A stretch of DNA of 64,000 nt from Paenisporosarcina quisquiliarum (GTDB lineage: Bacteria > Bacillota > Bacilli > Bacillales_A > Planococcaceae), in assembly GCF_027563315.1 (NCBI RefSeq), contig NZ_JAMKBJ010000014.1, forward strand, positions 1 to 64,000. Direction: 5' to 3'. Below, piece after piece: positions 42,893 to 51,258 of the stretch. A program made the translations under genes and the position numbers. Under the pieces are notes generated by a model that worked only from the letters and a program-made list of their open reading frames with translations, had not been told where the DNA came from and ran no database searches. Each line of letters starts with the position of its first letter. Positions within the stretch are counted from its first letter, which is position 1.

Positions 42893-43714
42893 ATGAGTGA
42901 GGCTGTCTTATTGCAACGTGAAGCCATGGATGTGTTAAAACAAACGAGTCGTACATTTTTCATTCCCATTAATTTTTTGGAACCGACACTGAGAAAAACG
43001 GTAGCGTCTGCTTATTTGTGCATGCGAGCGATTGATGAAATCGAAGATCATCCAGACATGCAGGCGGAAACGAAGCGTCAATTACTAACGTCAATAAGCG
43101 AAAGTATGAAGACGACATTTGATCCTGAAAAATACCGTGCGCTAATTCAGCCTTATCAAAACTTGCTTCCTGCTGTGACACAACGTCTCGGTGATTGGAT
43201 TTTATTGTGTCCGCCGGATGTCGTTGAAAAAGTGAAAGAGTCAACTGCTGTTATGGCGGAAGGTATGGCAAAATGGGTGGACAAGGACTGGCGCATCAAG
43301 ACTAAAGAAGATCTTGATGATTACACCTATTATGTAGCGGGTCTCGTAGGATGTATGCTGTCCGATTTATGGAAATGGCATGATAATACAGAAACTGATC
43401 GTGAAAAAGCGATTGCTTTTGGACGAGGGTTACAAGCTGTAAACATTCTGCGTAATCAAGACGAAGACTGGGAACGTGGCGTACGTTTCTTACCAGACGG
43501 CTGGGAACGGGAAGATTTATTTTTGTATGCTAAGCAGAACTTGGCGATGGGAAGCGACTATGTTAAAGATATTAATAATCGCGGAATCACGATGTTTTGT
43601 AAAGTGCCGCTTGCTTTGGCAAACAGTACGTTAAAAGCGATGAAAATAGGTCGTGAAAAAATCTCCCGTAAAGAAGTCGAATCGATTGTTGCCGAACTGG
43701 AAAATCAATATTAA
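42893..43714 (+). CDS. Squalene/phytoene synthase-family protein (YisP-like)
   Basis: A 273-residue protein of the trans-isoprenyl diphosphate synthase head-to-head family. The first aspartate-rich motif is intact (Asp48-x-x-x-Asp52 in RAIDEIEDH). The second reads NILRNQDEDWERG, so the first Asp of the canonical DxxED is Asn188. Length and sequence style fit B. subtilis YisP, which acts mainly on farnesyl diphosphate to release farnesol and affects biofilm. No carotenoid desaturase gene is adjacent. The start is ATG at 42893 after GGGAGG; a longer reading from 42839 is unlikely. Confidence 0.82.
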   Translation: MSEAVLLQREAMDVLKQTSRTFFIPINFLEPTLRKTVASAYLCMRAIDEIEDHPDMQAETKRQLLTSISESMKTTFDPEKYRALIQPYQNLLPAVTQRLGDWILLCPPDVVEKVKESTAVMAEGMAKWVDKDWRIKTKEDLDDYTYYVAGLVGCMLSDLWKWHDNTETDREKAIAFGRGLQAVNILRNQDEDWERGVRFLPDGWEREDLFLYAKQNLAMGSDYVKDINNRGITMFCKVPLALANSTLKAMKIGREKISRKEVESIVAELENQY

Positions 43715-43725
43715 TGTATCCAAAT

Positions 43726-43780
43726 AAAAAGTGCCGGAATCCAAGGTGAGTATCTCATACCTTTGGGTTCCGGCACTTTT
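43726..43780. terminator. Bidirectional terminator between the yisP-like gene and amt
   Basis: AAAAAGTGCCGGAATCC pairs with GGTTCCGGCACTTTT and extends into AAGGT/ACCTT. Confidence 0.94.
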
Positions 43781-43786
43781 ATTCAT

Positions 43787-45061
43787 TTAACCTGCTTGTG
43801 GTGATTTGCCGAGTTTAGTCAGACGTTGAGCAAATTCTTCAGAGCGTGGCGCTGTCCCTTTAAAGACATCGTTCAATTCATAAGCTTGAGTTCCGTGTTC
43901 GGCAAAGTCTAAACCAATTTTCTCTTCTTCTTTTGACACTCTTAATGTGGAGAATAATCGAATGGCCATCAAACTCCCGCCAACAGTGATGGAAGTCCAA
44001 GCAATAATCGCGGCAATCCCAACGATTTGAATGGCAAGAATCCCTACACCGCCTCCATAAAATAAACCATTTGTCGTATCAAATAAACCTACTGCAAGTG
44101 TTCCCCAAATGCCTCCGATCCCATGAACCGAAATCGCGCCTACGGGGTCGTCAATTTTGGCTTTCACATCAAAGAAACGAATGCTTTCTGTCATAATGAC
44201 GCCTGCAATCAGTCCAATGATAATTGAACCGATTAATGAAACGTTTGCGCATCCTGCGGTAATACCAACCAGACCACTTAAAGCGCCGTTCAGTGTAAGA
44301 GAAGCATCCATCTGTTTGTAGCGAAGTTTGGTGTGTAAAGCAGTGGACAAAACTGCTGCAGATGCAGCAAGTAAAGTATTAGCAATGACGACCGGCACTA
44401 ATGTTGTGTCAGCGGCCAAAGTACTTGCACCATTAAACCCAAACCAACCAAGCCATAAAATAAAGACACCGAGCGCGCCAAGAGGTATGCTGTGACCGGG
44501 AATGACATTGACGGATTGATCACTATATTTGCCAATTCGTGGACCAATCAACCATGCAGCAATTAATGCCCCGACAGCACCTGTTAAGTGAACGACTGAC
44601 GATCCTGCGAAATCAATAAAACCGAGTTGGGATAACCAACCACCACCCCATACCCAGTGGCCGACGATCGGATAGATAACACCGGTCATGGCGACGACCA
44701 ATAGTAGGTAAGAAGATAATTTCATACGTTCGGCAACGGCTCCAGAGATGATGGTTGCACATGTTGCGGCAAAAACAGCCTGGAAAACAAAGAAGCCAAT
44801 ATCTTCACGACCAAGTAAGGCAAACCCTTCTGTACCAATAAGTCCGAAAGCGGAAGTGCCAAACATGAGGGCAAATCCTACGATAAAATAAAGAATAGCG
44901 CCAATGGATAACGTTAATAAATTTTTCATTAAGATATTCACTGTATTTTTCGAACGAGTAAATCCTGTCTCGACCATTGCAAATCCAGCGTGCATAAAAA
45001 ATACTAAAATTGCACCAATCATCATCCACATCATGTCTACTGAACTTTGTACTGCTTCCAT
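43787..45061 (-). CDS. amt: Ammonium transporter
   Basis: A 424-residue Amt/NrgA-type ammonium channel with about eleven membrane segments. Family marks include MLIGAILVFFMHAGFAMVE-like opening, HLTGAVGALIAAWLIGPRIG near 155 and ISVHGIGGIWGTLAVG near 310, which hold pore histidines. It imports ammonium when nitrogen is scarce and is gated by GlnK, encoded 12 bases upstream. The cluster is preceded by two TnrA-type boxes. ATG follows AGGAG. Confidence 0.93.
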   Translation of the reverse strand: MEAVQSSVDMMWMMIGAILVFFMHAGFAMVETGFTRSKNTVNILMKNLLTLSIGAILYFIVGFALMFGTSAFGLIGTEGFALLGREDIGFFVFQAVFAATCATIISGAVAERMKLSSYLLLVVAMTGVIYPIVGHWVWGGGWLSQLGFIDFAGSSVVHLTGAVGALIAAWLIGPRIGKYSDQSVNVIPGHSIPLGALGVFILWLGWFGFNGASTLAADTTLVPVVIANTLLAASAAVLSTALHTKLRYKQMDASLTLNGALSGLVGITAGCANVSLIGSIIIGLIAGVIMTESIRFFDVKAKIDDPVGAISVHGIGGIWGTLAVGLFDTTNGLFYGGGVGILAIQIVGIAAIIAWTSITVGGSLMAIRLFSTLRVSKEEEKIGLDFAEHGTQAYELNDVFKGTAPRSEEFAQRLTKLGKSPQAG

Positions 45062-45073
45062 TTTTACTCCTCC

Positions 45074-45415
45074 TTAAAATACAGCGACTGCGCCGCGTTC
45101 TCTTGTCCGAATTCGAATTGCTTCATCCACAGGAAGAATGAAGATCTTGCCGTCTCCCACTTCTCCTGTAACTGCGTGATTTAAGATTGCTTCAATTATG
45201 GGTTCAACCTTAAAGTCCTCAATGACCATTTCCAATTTGAGCTTTGCTGAAAACTCCATTTCATAAGCGTTTCCTCGAAATAACCCCGTACGACCTTCTT
45301 GTCTGCCGCATCCCGCTATTTCAGTTACCGTTAACCCATCAATTCCTTCTTTCACCAATGCTTTCCGAACATCAGAAAATACATCTGGTCGAATAATCGC
45401 TTCAATTTTTTTCAT
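45074..45415 (-). CDS. glnK: Nitrogen regulatory protein P-II
   Basis: A 113-residue PII protein that binds ATP/ADP and 2-oxoglutarate and blocks the ammonium channel when nitrogen is plentiful. The T-loop contains GRQEGRTGLFRGNAYEMEF. With the start at the ATG at 45415, seven bases after AAAGGAG, the T-loop tyrosine is residue 51, the usual number. An ATG at 45421 is only two bases from the ribosome site. The second signature GEVGDGKIFILPV is intact. Order glnK-amt is the reverse of B. subtilis nrgA-nrgB. Confidence 0.93.
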   Translation of the reverse strand: MKKIEAIIRPDVFSDVRKALVKEGIDGLTVTEIAGCGRQEGRTGLFRGNAYEMEFSAKLKLEMVIEDFKVEPIIEAILNHAVTGEVGDGKIFILPVDEAIRIRTRERGAVAVF

Positions 45416-45447
45416 TTTCATTCTCCTTTCTAATTCCTAATATCATA

Positions 45448-45464
45448 TGTTAGGTTTTCTAACA
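45448..45464. promoter_or_regulatory. TnrA/GlnR box 1 upstream of glnK
   Basis: TGTTAGGTTTTCTAACA fits TGTNAN7TNACA exactly. It ends 32 bases before the glnK start, in or next to the core promoter. Confidence 0.8.
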
Positions 45465-45509
45465 TGATAATCCACATTGTCTAAAAAATCAAACTATTTT
45501 TAAAATTAA

Positions 45510-45526
45510 TGTTAGGTTTTCTAACA
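45510..45526. promoter_or_regulatory. TnrA/GlnR box 2 upstream of glnK
   Basis: Identical 17-base sequence TGTTAGGTTTTCTAACA, 62 bases upstream of box 1 (about six helical turns), in a position suited to activation. Confidence 0.8.
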
Positions 45527-45604
45527 TCGGGTAATAAAAAATGAGGTTATGTAGGGATTGGGGTGTGAAAATTTGAAGAAGGAGTGGTTTTGATAAAGAA
45601 AAAA

Positions 45605-45646
45605 CGAGCGTGGACTGGCCAAGTAGTTGGCTTCTGGTCCCGCTCG
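45605..45646 (-). terminator. Terminator of the M20 amidohydrolase unit
   Basis: Long hairpin with arms 45605-45622 and 45627-45646 (CGAGCG...CGCTCG ends, small internal loops). On the minus strand it is followed by TTTTTT. Confidence 0.82.
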
Positions 45647-45700
45647 CAAAATTAGAGAGATTAAAAAGTATAAGTTTACACATTTAATTTGGAGATTTGT

Positions 45701-45784
45701 TTTTCGTCCAGTCAAGGTGAGTTTTCATCCATTGAACTCGGGTTTTCGTCCATTCAACTTCGGTTTCTGTCCATTCGCTTGGAG
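45701..45784. repeat. 21-bp tandem array, core TTTTCGTCCATT (family C)
   Basis: Four units at 45701, 45722, 45743 and 45764, exactly 21 bases apart. Each has TTT(T/C)(C/T)(G/A)TCCA at its start and a variable second half. It lies between the amidohydrolase stop codon and that gene's terminator, so it is transcribed. An open frame of heptads on the minus strand lacks a ribosome site. Confidence 0.88.
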
Positions 45785-45846
45785 GAGGAAATAATTCTTC
45801 TGGAGAAAGACACCGCTCCACCTTCTCTTGAGGACATTTTTCCCTT

Positions 45847-47019
45847 TTACTGTTGTGCTTTGAAATAGATGGCTGCAAACAGCTTGGCTATCAACAACAT
45901 GGCTGATTCATCAAAATCAAATTGTTCATGGTGGTGGGGAAATACAAGTGATTCGTCTTGTAATTTTGCACCGACAAAGAAGTAGGCTCCCGGCACAACT
46001 TGTGTGTAGTAACTAAAATCTTCTACAGGCATGACGGGCGATGTTTCAACAACTGCATCTGTTCCATAAAGTTCATGACCTGCCAGCCTGACTGTATCCA
46101 TCGCTTCCGAGTGGTTCCATAGTGCGTCATAACCATTATCAATGGTAACAGTCGCTTTTGCGCCAAGACCTATAGCAACGTTTTCTGCAATTTCACGTAT
46201 GCGTCGGCTAGCTAGTTTGCGTAGTTCCGGATCGAACACCCGAATGGTTCCTTCAAGTACTGCTTCACTCGGAATGACATTGTCGGCATCTCCGGCATGA
46301 AACTTCCCAATCGATACGACCAGTTCCTTTAAAGGGTCTGCATTGCGACTGACGATTGTCTGCAAGGCCACCATAATATGACTCGCAGCCAATATAGGGT
46401 CGACACCATTATGTGGTTCAGCTCCATGCGTCCCAGATCCGCGGACCACGATTTTAACGGTATCTTCAGAAGCTTGGAGAAAACCATCTCGGACATAAAT
46501 TTTGCCACTTTCCATTTTGCTTTGCAGATGGGCACCATAAACGAGTTCGACGCCTTCTAGACAACCGTCTTCAATCATGGCGCGTGCACCACCAGGCGAT
46601 AGTTCTTCCCCGAATTGGTGAATCAGCACGATGTTGCCTGGCAATTCTTCTTTCACTTCCATCATCGCTTTAGCAAATGCGAGCAAGGCGGAAGTGTGGC
46701 CATCGTGACCGCATGCATGCATCACACCTGGAATGGTCGATTTGTATGGGACATCTTTCACATCTTGAATGGGCAACGCATCGAAATCTGCACGGAAAGC
46801 AATAGTCTTTCCAGGCTTACCACCTCTAATTGTCCCAACAACACCACGTCCGCCAACACCTCGTTTCACTTCCACACCTAGAGCTTCTAGTTTGGCAGCT
46901 ATGTATGCAGGAGTATCGACTTCTTGATGTGACAGTTCGGGATACATATGTAAATGTCGGCGAACCTCGACCATTTCATCAAAGAGCAGTTCCAGTTTTT
47001 GTTGTATCAATTTTTCCAT
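45847..47019 (-). CDS. M20D-family amidohydrolase (N-acyl amino acid/hippurate type)
   Basis: A 390-residue M20 metallo-amidohydrolase. Metal-binding motifs are FRADFDALP near 75, MHACGHDGHTSALL near 103, and FGEELSPGGARAM near 136 with the catalytic Glu. The dimerisation domain begins near 185 with HGAEPHNGVDP. Such enzymes remove acyl groups from amino acids or cleave hippurate. The substrate is not predictable. ATG follows AAGGAGG. Monocistronic, with a 200-base 3' untranslated region carrying a 21-bp array. Confidence 0.88.
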   Translation of the reverse strand: MEKLIQQKLELLFDEMVEVRRHLHMYPELSHQEVDTPAYIAAKLEALGVEVKRGVGGRGVVGTIRGGKPGKTIAFRADFDALPIQDVKDVPYKSTIPGVMHACGHDGHTSALLAFAKAMMEVKEELPGNIVLIHQFGEELSPGGARAMIEDGCLEGVELVYGAHLQSKMESGKIYVRDGFLQASEDTVKIVVRGSGTHGAEPHNGVDPILAASHIMVALQTIVSRNADPLKELVVSIGKFHAGDADNVIPSEAVLEGTIRVFDPELRKLASRRIREIAENVAIGLGAKATVTIDNGYDALWNHSEAMDTVRLAGHELYGTDAVVETSPVMPVEDFSYYTQVVPGAYFFVGAKLQDESLVFPHHHEQFDFDESAMLLIAKLFAAIYFKAQQ

Positions 47020-47232
47020 TTTTCTTCCTCCTTATGAGGTATTGTAGATTGTTAACAATTGTAGCAAATTTTCATTTTCGTGCATAATAAACTTTAATTT
47101 TGAATGTTTATGCAGGTTGTTGATGTAGAATTGCCGAGTCAGTTTTCTTTTATCTCATCATTCGATTGGTTAAAATAACGTAGTACATTTAAAGTTGAGT
47201 AAAAAACGCATCAAGAATAGGAGGAAACCATA

Positions 47233-47952
47233 TTGGCTACATCTCTACAAGGTAAGAACGCCATTATTACAGGTGCAGGACGCGGTATTGGCCGTGCGAT
47301 TGCCGTTGCATTAGCGAAAGAAGGAGTAAATGTTGGACTCCTTGCTCGATCTGAAGAGCATTTGCAACAAGTCGTAAAGGAATTGGAAGGTCAAGGTGTA
47401 AAGGCAGTTTTCGCAACGGCTGATGTTTCTTCAAACGACGAAGTGACACGTGCGATTGAGTCATTGACAAATCAACTTGGAACGGTCGATATTTTAATTA
47501 ATAATGCAGGCATTGCGAAGTTCGGTAAATTTATGGATCTTGAAATTGCCGAATGGGAAAAAATCATTCAAGTGAATTTGATGGGTGTTTATTATGTGAC
47601 ACGCGCTGTGTTGCCGGGAATGATTGAACAACAAGCTGGAGACATTATCAATATTTCTTCTTCTGCAGGCCAAAAAGGTGCTCCAATTACAAGTGCATAC
47701 AGCGCTTCGAAATTCGGTGTCCTTGGAATTACCGAATCACTTGCAATGGAAGTGCGCAAGCATAATATCCGTGTAACAGCACTGACGCCGAGTACAGTAG
47801 CTACGGATTTGGCCATCGACAATGATTTGACGGATGGCAATCCAGATAAAGTGATGCAACCGGAAGATATTGCAGAATTTATCGTTGCTCAATTGAAATT
47901 GAACAAACGAATCTTTATAAAAGAAGCGGGACTATGGTCAACTAATCCGTAG
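47233..47952 (+). CDS. yoxD: Short-chain dehydrogenase (3-ketoacyl-ACP reductase-like, YoxD)
   Basis: A 239-residue classical SDR. The NADP-binding motif is [12 protein letters not shown] near 13-24, NNAG is at about 91-94, and the catalytic Ser, Tyr and Lys lie in [20 protein letters not shown] and the following KFG. The C-terminal run [14 protein letters not shown] is characteristic of B. subtilis YoxD, which it resembles throughout. The substrate is unknown. The start is TTG at 47233 after AGGAGG. Single gene. Confidence 0.92.
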   Translation: MATSLQGKNAIITGAGRGIGRAIAVALAKEGVNVGLLARSEEHLQQVVKELEGQGVKAVFATADVSSNDEVTRAIESLTNQLGTVDILINNAGIAKFGKFMDLEIAEWEKIIQVNLMGVYYVTRAVLPGMIEQQAGDIINISSSAGQKGAPITSAYSASKFGVLGITESLAMEVRKHNIRVTALTPSTVATDLAIDNDLTDGNPDKVMQPEDIAEFIVAQLKLNKRIFIKEAGLWSTNP

Positions 47953-47966
47953 AACCTTCAGAAGAT

Positions 47967-48009
47967 GTCAGGGGATGGTCGAAATTAGCCATCCACCTGG
48001 CATTTTTTA
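47967..48009 (+). terminator. Terminator of yoxD
   Basis: GTCAGG-GGATGG pairs with CCATCC-CCTGGC, then TTTTTT. Confidence 0.8.
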
Positions 48010-48208
48010 TTAGGAATAGCTTTAATTGACCTTTTAGTAGTAAGAAACGGTCCTAATTTAAGTGATGTTATCTGATGATTTACTTAGTTAGAAAAGTAAT
48101 GGTTTGGACCATACATTAAATTTTTCAAAAGAGTGTAGAATCTGCTGTTGATTGGGTATGGATAAAAGAACATCATATATCTATATTTTTTAATTGGAGC
48201 GTGAACGT

Positions 48209-49267
48209 ATGAATCGGATTTTTACTATTCTCGTACTGGCAGGTGTGCCACTAACATTTGTGGGATCTATGATGCATTGGTCCAGTATTGTTATGTTTAT
48301 TATTTGTTCCGTAACGGTTATTGCGATCTCAAGCTTTATGGGACGCGCAACGGAAAGTTTGGCGATTGTAAGTGGCCCTCGAATCGGCGGGTTGCTGAAT
48401 GCCACATTCGGAAACGCCGTCGAATTGATTATTTCCATTTTTGCCTTGCAAGCTGGTTTGATTGGCGTCGTATTGGCTTCATTGACCGGTTCGGTACTGG
48501 GGAACTTATTGTTAGTGGGAGGACTATCATTCTTCCTTGGAGGACTGAAATTTAAGCGCCAAAAATTCAGCATTCATGATGCGCGTCATAATTCTGGCTT
48601 GCTAGTTTTCGCGGTAATTGTGGCTTTTGTCATTCCTGAGATTTTTGCCATGTCAATGAATGAAGCGAAAACGTTACAATTAAGCGTCGGAATTTCGATC
48701 ATCATGATTGTTCTGTATTTAGCGGGACTCGTGTTTAAATTGGTTACTCATCGTGGTGTCTATGCACATAGTGAGGACAATTCAACATCAGAAGAACATG
48801 AAGAACCGGAATGGACGAAGAAAAAAGCTTTAACCATCTTATTGCTTTCTACACTAGCTGTTGCTTATGTATCGGAAAGCTTGGTACATACATTTGAAGC
48901 AGTGGGTGAACAATTTGGTTGGTCCGAACTATTTATTGGGGTCATTATCGTTGCCATTGTAGGGAATGCAGCAGAGCACTCATCGGCTATCATTATGGCT
49001 ATGAAAAACAAAATGGACGTTGCGGTGGAGATTGCCATCGGTTCTACTTTACAAATTGCTATGTTCGTAGCACCCGTGTTGGTTCTAATTTCATTATTTA
49101 TGCCGCAAGCAATGCCGTTAGTTTTTACAATGCCTGAACTCGTTGCCATGGCTACTGCTGTGCTTTTGACGATCAGCGTTTCGAATGACGGGGAATCCAA
49201 TTGGTTTGAAGGACTTACATTACTTGCCGCCTATCTAATTATGGGGATTGGTTTTTATTTATTGTAA
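48209..49267 (+). CDS. Calcium/proton antiporter (CaCA family)
   Basis: A 352-residue Ca2+/H+ exchanger of the CAX type (ChaA/YfkE in B. subtilis). Two inverted repeats each carry the ion-binding motif: GGLLNATFGNAVELIISIFA near 67 and VGNAAEHSSAIIMA near 255. They are joined by an acidic loop (SEDNSTSEEHEEPEW). It expels Ca2+ in exchange for protons. The start is ATG at 48209, eight bases after GGAG. Single gene. Confidence 0.92.
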   Translation: MNRIFTILVLAGVPLTFVGSMMHWSSIVMFIICSVTVIAISSFMGRATESLAIVSGPRIGGLLNATFGNAVELIISIFALQAGLIGVVLASLTGSVLGNLLLVGGLSFFLGGLKFKRQKFSIHDARHNSGLLVFAVIVAFVIPEIFAMSMNEAKTLQLSVGISIIMIVLYLAGLVFKLVTHRGVYAHSEDNSTSEEHEEPEWTKKKALTILLLSTLAVAYVSESLVHTFEAVGEQFGWSELFIGVIIVAIVGNAAEHSSAIIMAMKNKMDVAVEIAIGSTLQIAMFVAPVLVLISLFMPQAMPLVFTMPELVAMATAVLLTISVSNDGESNWFEGLTLLAAYLIMGIGFYLL

Positions 49268-49283
49268 TCTCCAACCAAACAAG

Positions 49284-49319
49284 AAAAGCTTATGACTTTA
49301 ATCAGTCATAAGCTTTTTT
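49284..49319. terminator. Bidirectional terminator between the CAX gene and the 49.3-kb small gene
   Basis: AAAAGCTTATGACT / AGTCATAAGCTTTT, 14-bp perfect stem. One arm is coding sequence for the end of the minus-strand gene. Confidence 0.92.
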
Positions 49320-49576
49320 TGCATCAACGTTTCCACATGGGTATTGACTTCAGTTATCGATTTAAATTGCAATCCAGTATTACGATTGATTGCATGAAGA
49401 ATGTCTGTTTCTTCAAATGGAGTTCGTTTTGCTTTTTTCTGCGTCGGCAATGTAGAATCATACAAACTGGTTGGAATTACTCCACGAAACTTACAGAATG
49501 TTTTCGCGTGAGTTGTTGCAAGTGGAAAAACAGGTGTATGTCCAAAACGTCGTGCTCGATGTAAGTCTGTTTTCAT
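49298..49576 (-). CDS. Small basic protein of unknown function
   Basis: A 92-residue basic protein that opens MKTDLHRARRFGHTPVFPLA. No hydrophobic segment or known motif is seen, and I do not recognise the family. ATG at 49576 is nine bases after AGGAGG, so translation is likely. Its last six residues and stop are encoded by the terminator hairpin shared with the convergent antiporter gene. Confidence 0.68.
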   Translation of the reverse strand: MKTDLHRARRFGHTPVFPLATTHAKTFCKFRGVIPTSLYDSTLPTQKKAKRTPFEETDILHAINRNTGLQFKSITEVNTHVETLMQKKLMTD

Positions 49577-49685
49577 TTCGTGGCTCCTCCTGCTCATAGA
49601 TGTTACATTAATTTATATACCCACTTTTCAGAGCAATAAGTCACATTCGGTTCAAAATCTGTGCCACAGAAGGAGATTGACTAAA

Positions 49686-50876
49686 TTGAAACATAAATTA
49701 TATTACCAAGATGCCTACTGCCAAAAAGGAAAATCAATTGTAGTGTGTCAGATGAAGGACGAATCTGACAGATGGTATCTCACACTGGAAGAGACCCTCT
49801 TTTATCCAACGGGTGGAGGGCAACCCCACGATACAGGCACCATTAATGAAGTTGAAGTACTGGATGTGGAGGAAGTGGATGGTGAAATCCGCCATTACAT
49901 ATCAGAACCGACATTCGAAGTGGGAGAGAAGGTAGATTTTCAAATTGATTGGACCCGTCGTTTTGACTTTATGCAACAGCATACGGGCCAACATATTTTG
50001 ACTGCTGCATTTGTTGAGTTGTTTGGTATTCAAACCACGAGTTTTCATTTAGGAAAAGAATTGGTCACAATTGATCTAGATGTGAAGAATGTAACGGACG
50101 AACAATTGTTAGAAGTGGAGAAACGCGCAAATCAAATTATTCTAGATAATCGTCCTATTGAAACGAAGTGGGTCACAAAAGACGAGTTATCGAATTATCC
50201 TCTTCGAAAACAAGTAACTGTCGAAGAAGACATTCGGTTGGTAATTATTGAGGATTTCGATTATAACGGTTGCGGAGGGACACATCCCTCATCCACAGGT
50301 CAGATTGGATCATTGAAAATTCTCGATACGGAATTACAAAAAGGAAAAGTGCGCATTCATTTTGTGTGTGGTAGTAGGGTATTATCACAACTTCACCGTA
50401 AACAAACGACTTTGCAGGAAGTGACTCACCTGTTGAGTGCATCTGAAGAGGGCCTATCAAAAGCGGTAAAAGTGTTGCTTGAGAACGCCAAGAAACTGGA
50501 GAAACAGCTGGATGAGTCACGTGAGCAATTACTCCATTATGAAGCGAAAGACTTGCTCGGCAACAAGGTCAACAGCGATTCCGTCGAATGTTTATTTAAA
50601 CAACGACCAATTCAGGAACTGCAAAAACTTGCCCGAATTCTAGTTGCTGATGCACCTACCATCCGCGTGATTTTCATTGCGGAAAATGAAGGTCTGCTTC
50701 AAGTGGTTTTAGCACGTGGAGTAGAAAATTATACAAATATGAAACAGTTGTCAGCACAAATATTACCGATCATCAACGGTAAGGGTGGTGGCTCTGAAAG
50801 TTTCGCTCAAGGTGGCGGGGCAACAGAGTTAACTGGACAAGAATACTTATCGCAAATTCATCAATACTTAATTTAA
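49686..50876 (+). CDS. Alanyl-tRNA editing protein, long AlaX type
   Basis: A 396-residue stand-alone homologue of the editing domain of alanyl-tRNA synthetase plus a C-terminal DHHA1-like domain. Zinc ligands are His99 and His103 in QQHTGQHIL and Cys196/His200 in NGCGGTHPS. The LFYPTGGGQPHDTG segment opens the editing domain, and GKGGGSESFAQGGG near the end is the DHHA1 glycine motif. It should clear Ser- or Gly-mischarged tRNA-Ala. The start is TTG at 49686, ten bases after AGGAG. A TTG at 49677 touches that site. Confidence 0.9.
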   Translation: MKHKLYYQDAYCQKGKSIVVCQMKDESDRWYLTLEETLFYPTGGGQPHDTGTINEVEVLDVEEVDGEIRHYISEPTFEVGEKVDFQIDWTRRFDFMQQHTGQHILTAAFVELFGIQTTSFHLGKELVTIDLDVKNVTDEQLLEVEKRANQIILDNRPIETKWVTKDELSNYPLRKQVTVEEDIRLVIIEDFDYNGCGGTHPSSTGQIGSLKILDTELQKGKVRIHFVCGSRVLSQLHRKQTTLQEVTHLLSASEEGLSKAVKVLLENAKKLEKQLDESREQLLHYEAKDLLGNKVNSDSVECLFKQRPIQELQKLARILVADAPTIRVIFIAENEGLLQVVLARGVENYTNMKQLSAQILPIINGKGGGSESFAQGGGATELTGQEYLSQIHQYLI

Positions 50877-50893
50877 GTTTTTATTTAAAAGGG

Positions 50894-50946
50894 GAGGATG
50901 GGGATTGGAATGTCTTCGGTAGAGTGGCATTCCTAGACTAATCCTC
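50894..50946 (+). terminator. Possible terminator after the AlaX gene
   Basis: GAGGAT...GGAATG pairs with CATTCC...ATCCTC with internal loops. The tail is only weakly T-rich. Confidence 0.4.
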
Positions 50947-51025
50947 TTCGACTATTTACATCTCCTGATATAATCAGATGGCTGATATGTGTTTCACCAA
51001 GTTGACTTGCGCATGAGACGTGTTT

Positions 51026-51101
51026 GAACGATAAACTGTTCGGTTTGAGCGATAAATCCCCAGTTTGAGCGATAAATGGTCAAATCTGAGCGATAAATCT
51101 T
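51026..51101. repeat. 21-bp tandem array, core GAGCGATAAAT (family D)
   Basis: Four cores at 51026 (GAACGATAAA), 51047, 51067 and 51088 (GAGCGATAAAT), spaced 21, 20 and 21 bases, with variable halves that often end in GTTT. It lies in the 380-base gap between the AlaX gene and topB; no other feature fills that gap. Confidence 0.85.
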
Positions 51102-51258
51102 TTAAACTAGATAACTACCATCTCAGTAGCGGGTTAACTTGTTTATTGAAACGATTTTAGACAACCCATTCAACTAGACTATCTTCGAAAAGTAGAATGT
51201 GCGTTCGCTAAATGATATACTTTTCCTACATATTGAAAGATAGAAAGGTGGTGGATTT

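Noticed and set aside
45701-45784. CRISPR array
   Set aside because: Regular repeats with variable parts look superficially similar, but units are only 21 bp with 7-12 conserved bases, spacers would be about 10 bases, and no cas genes are present.
48131-48156. Sigma-B promoter before the Ca2+/H+ antiporter
   Set aside because: GGGTAT is present but the -35 (GTAGAA) is a poor match.
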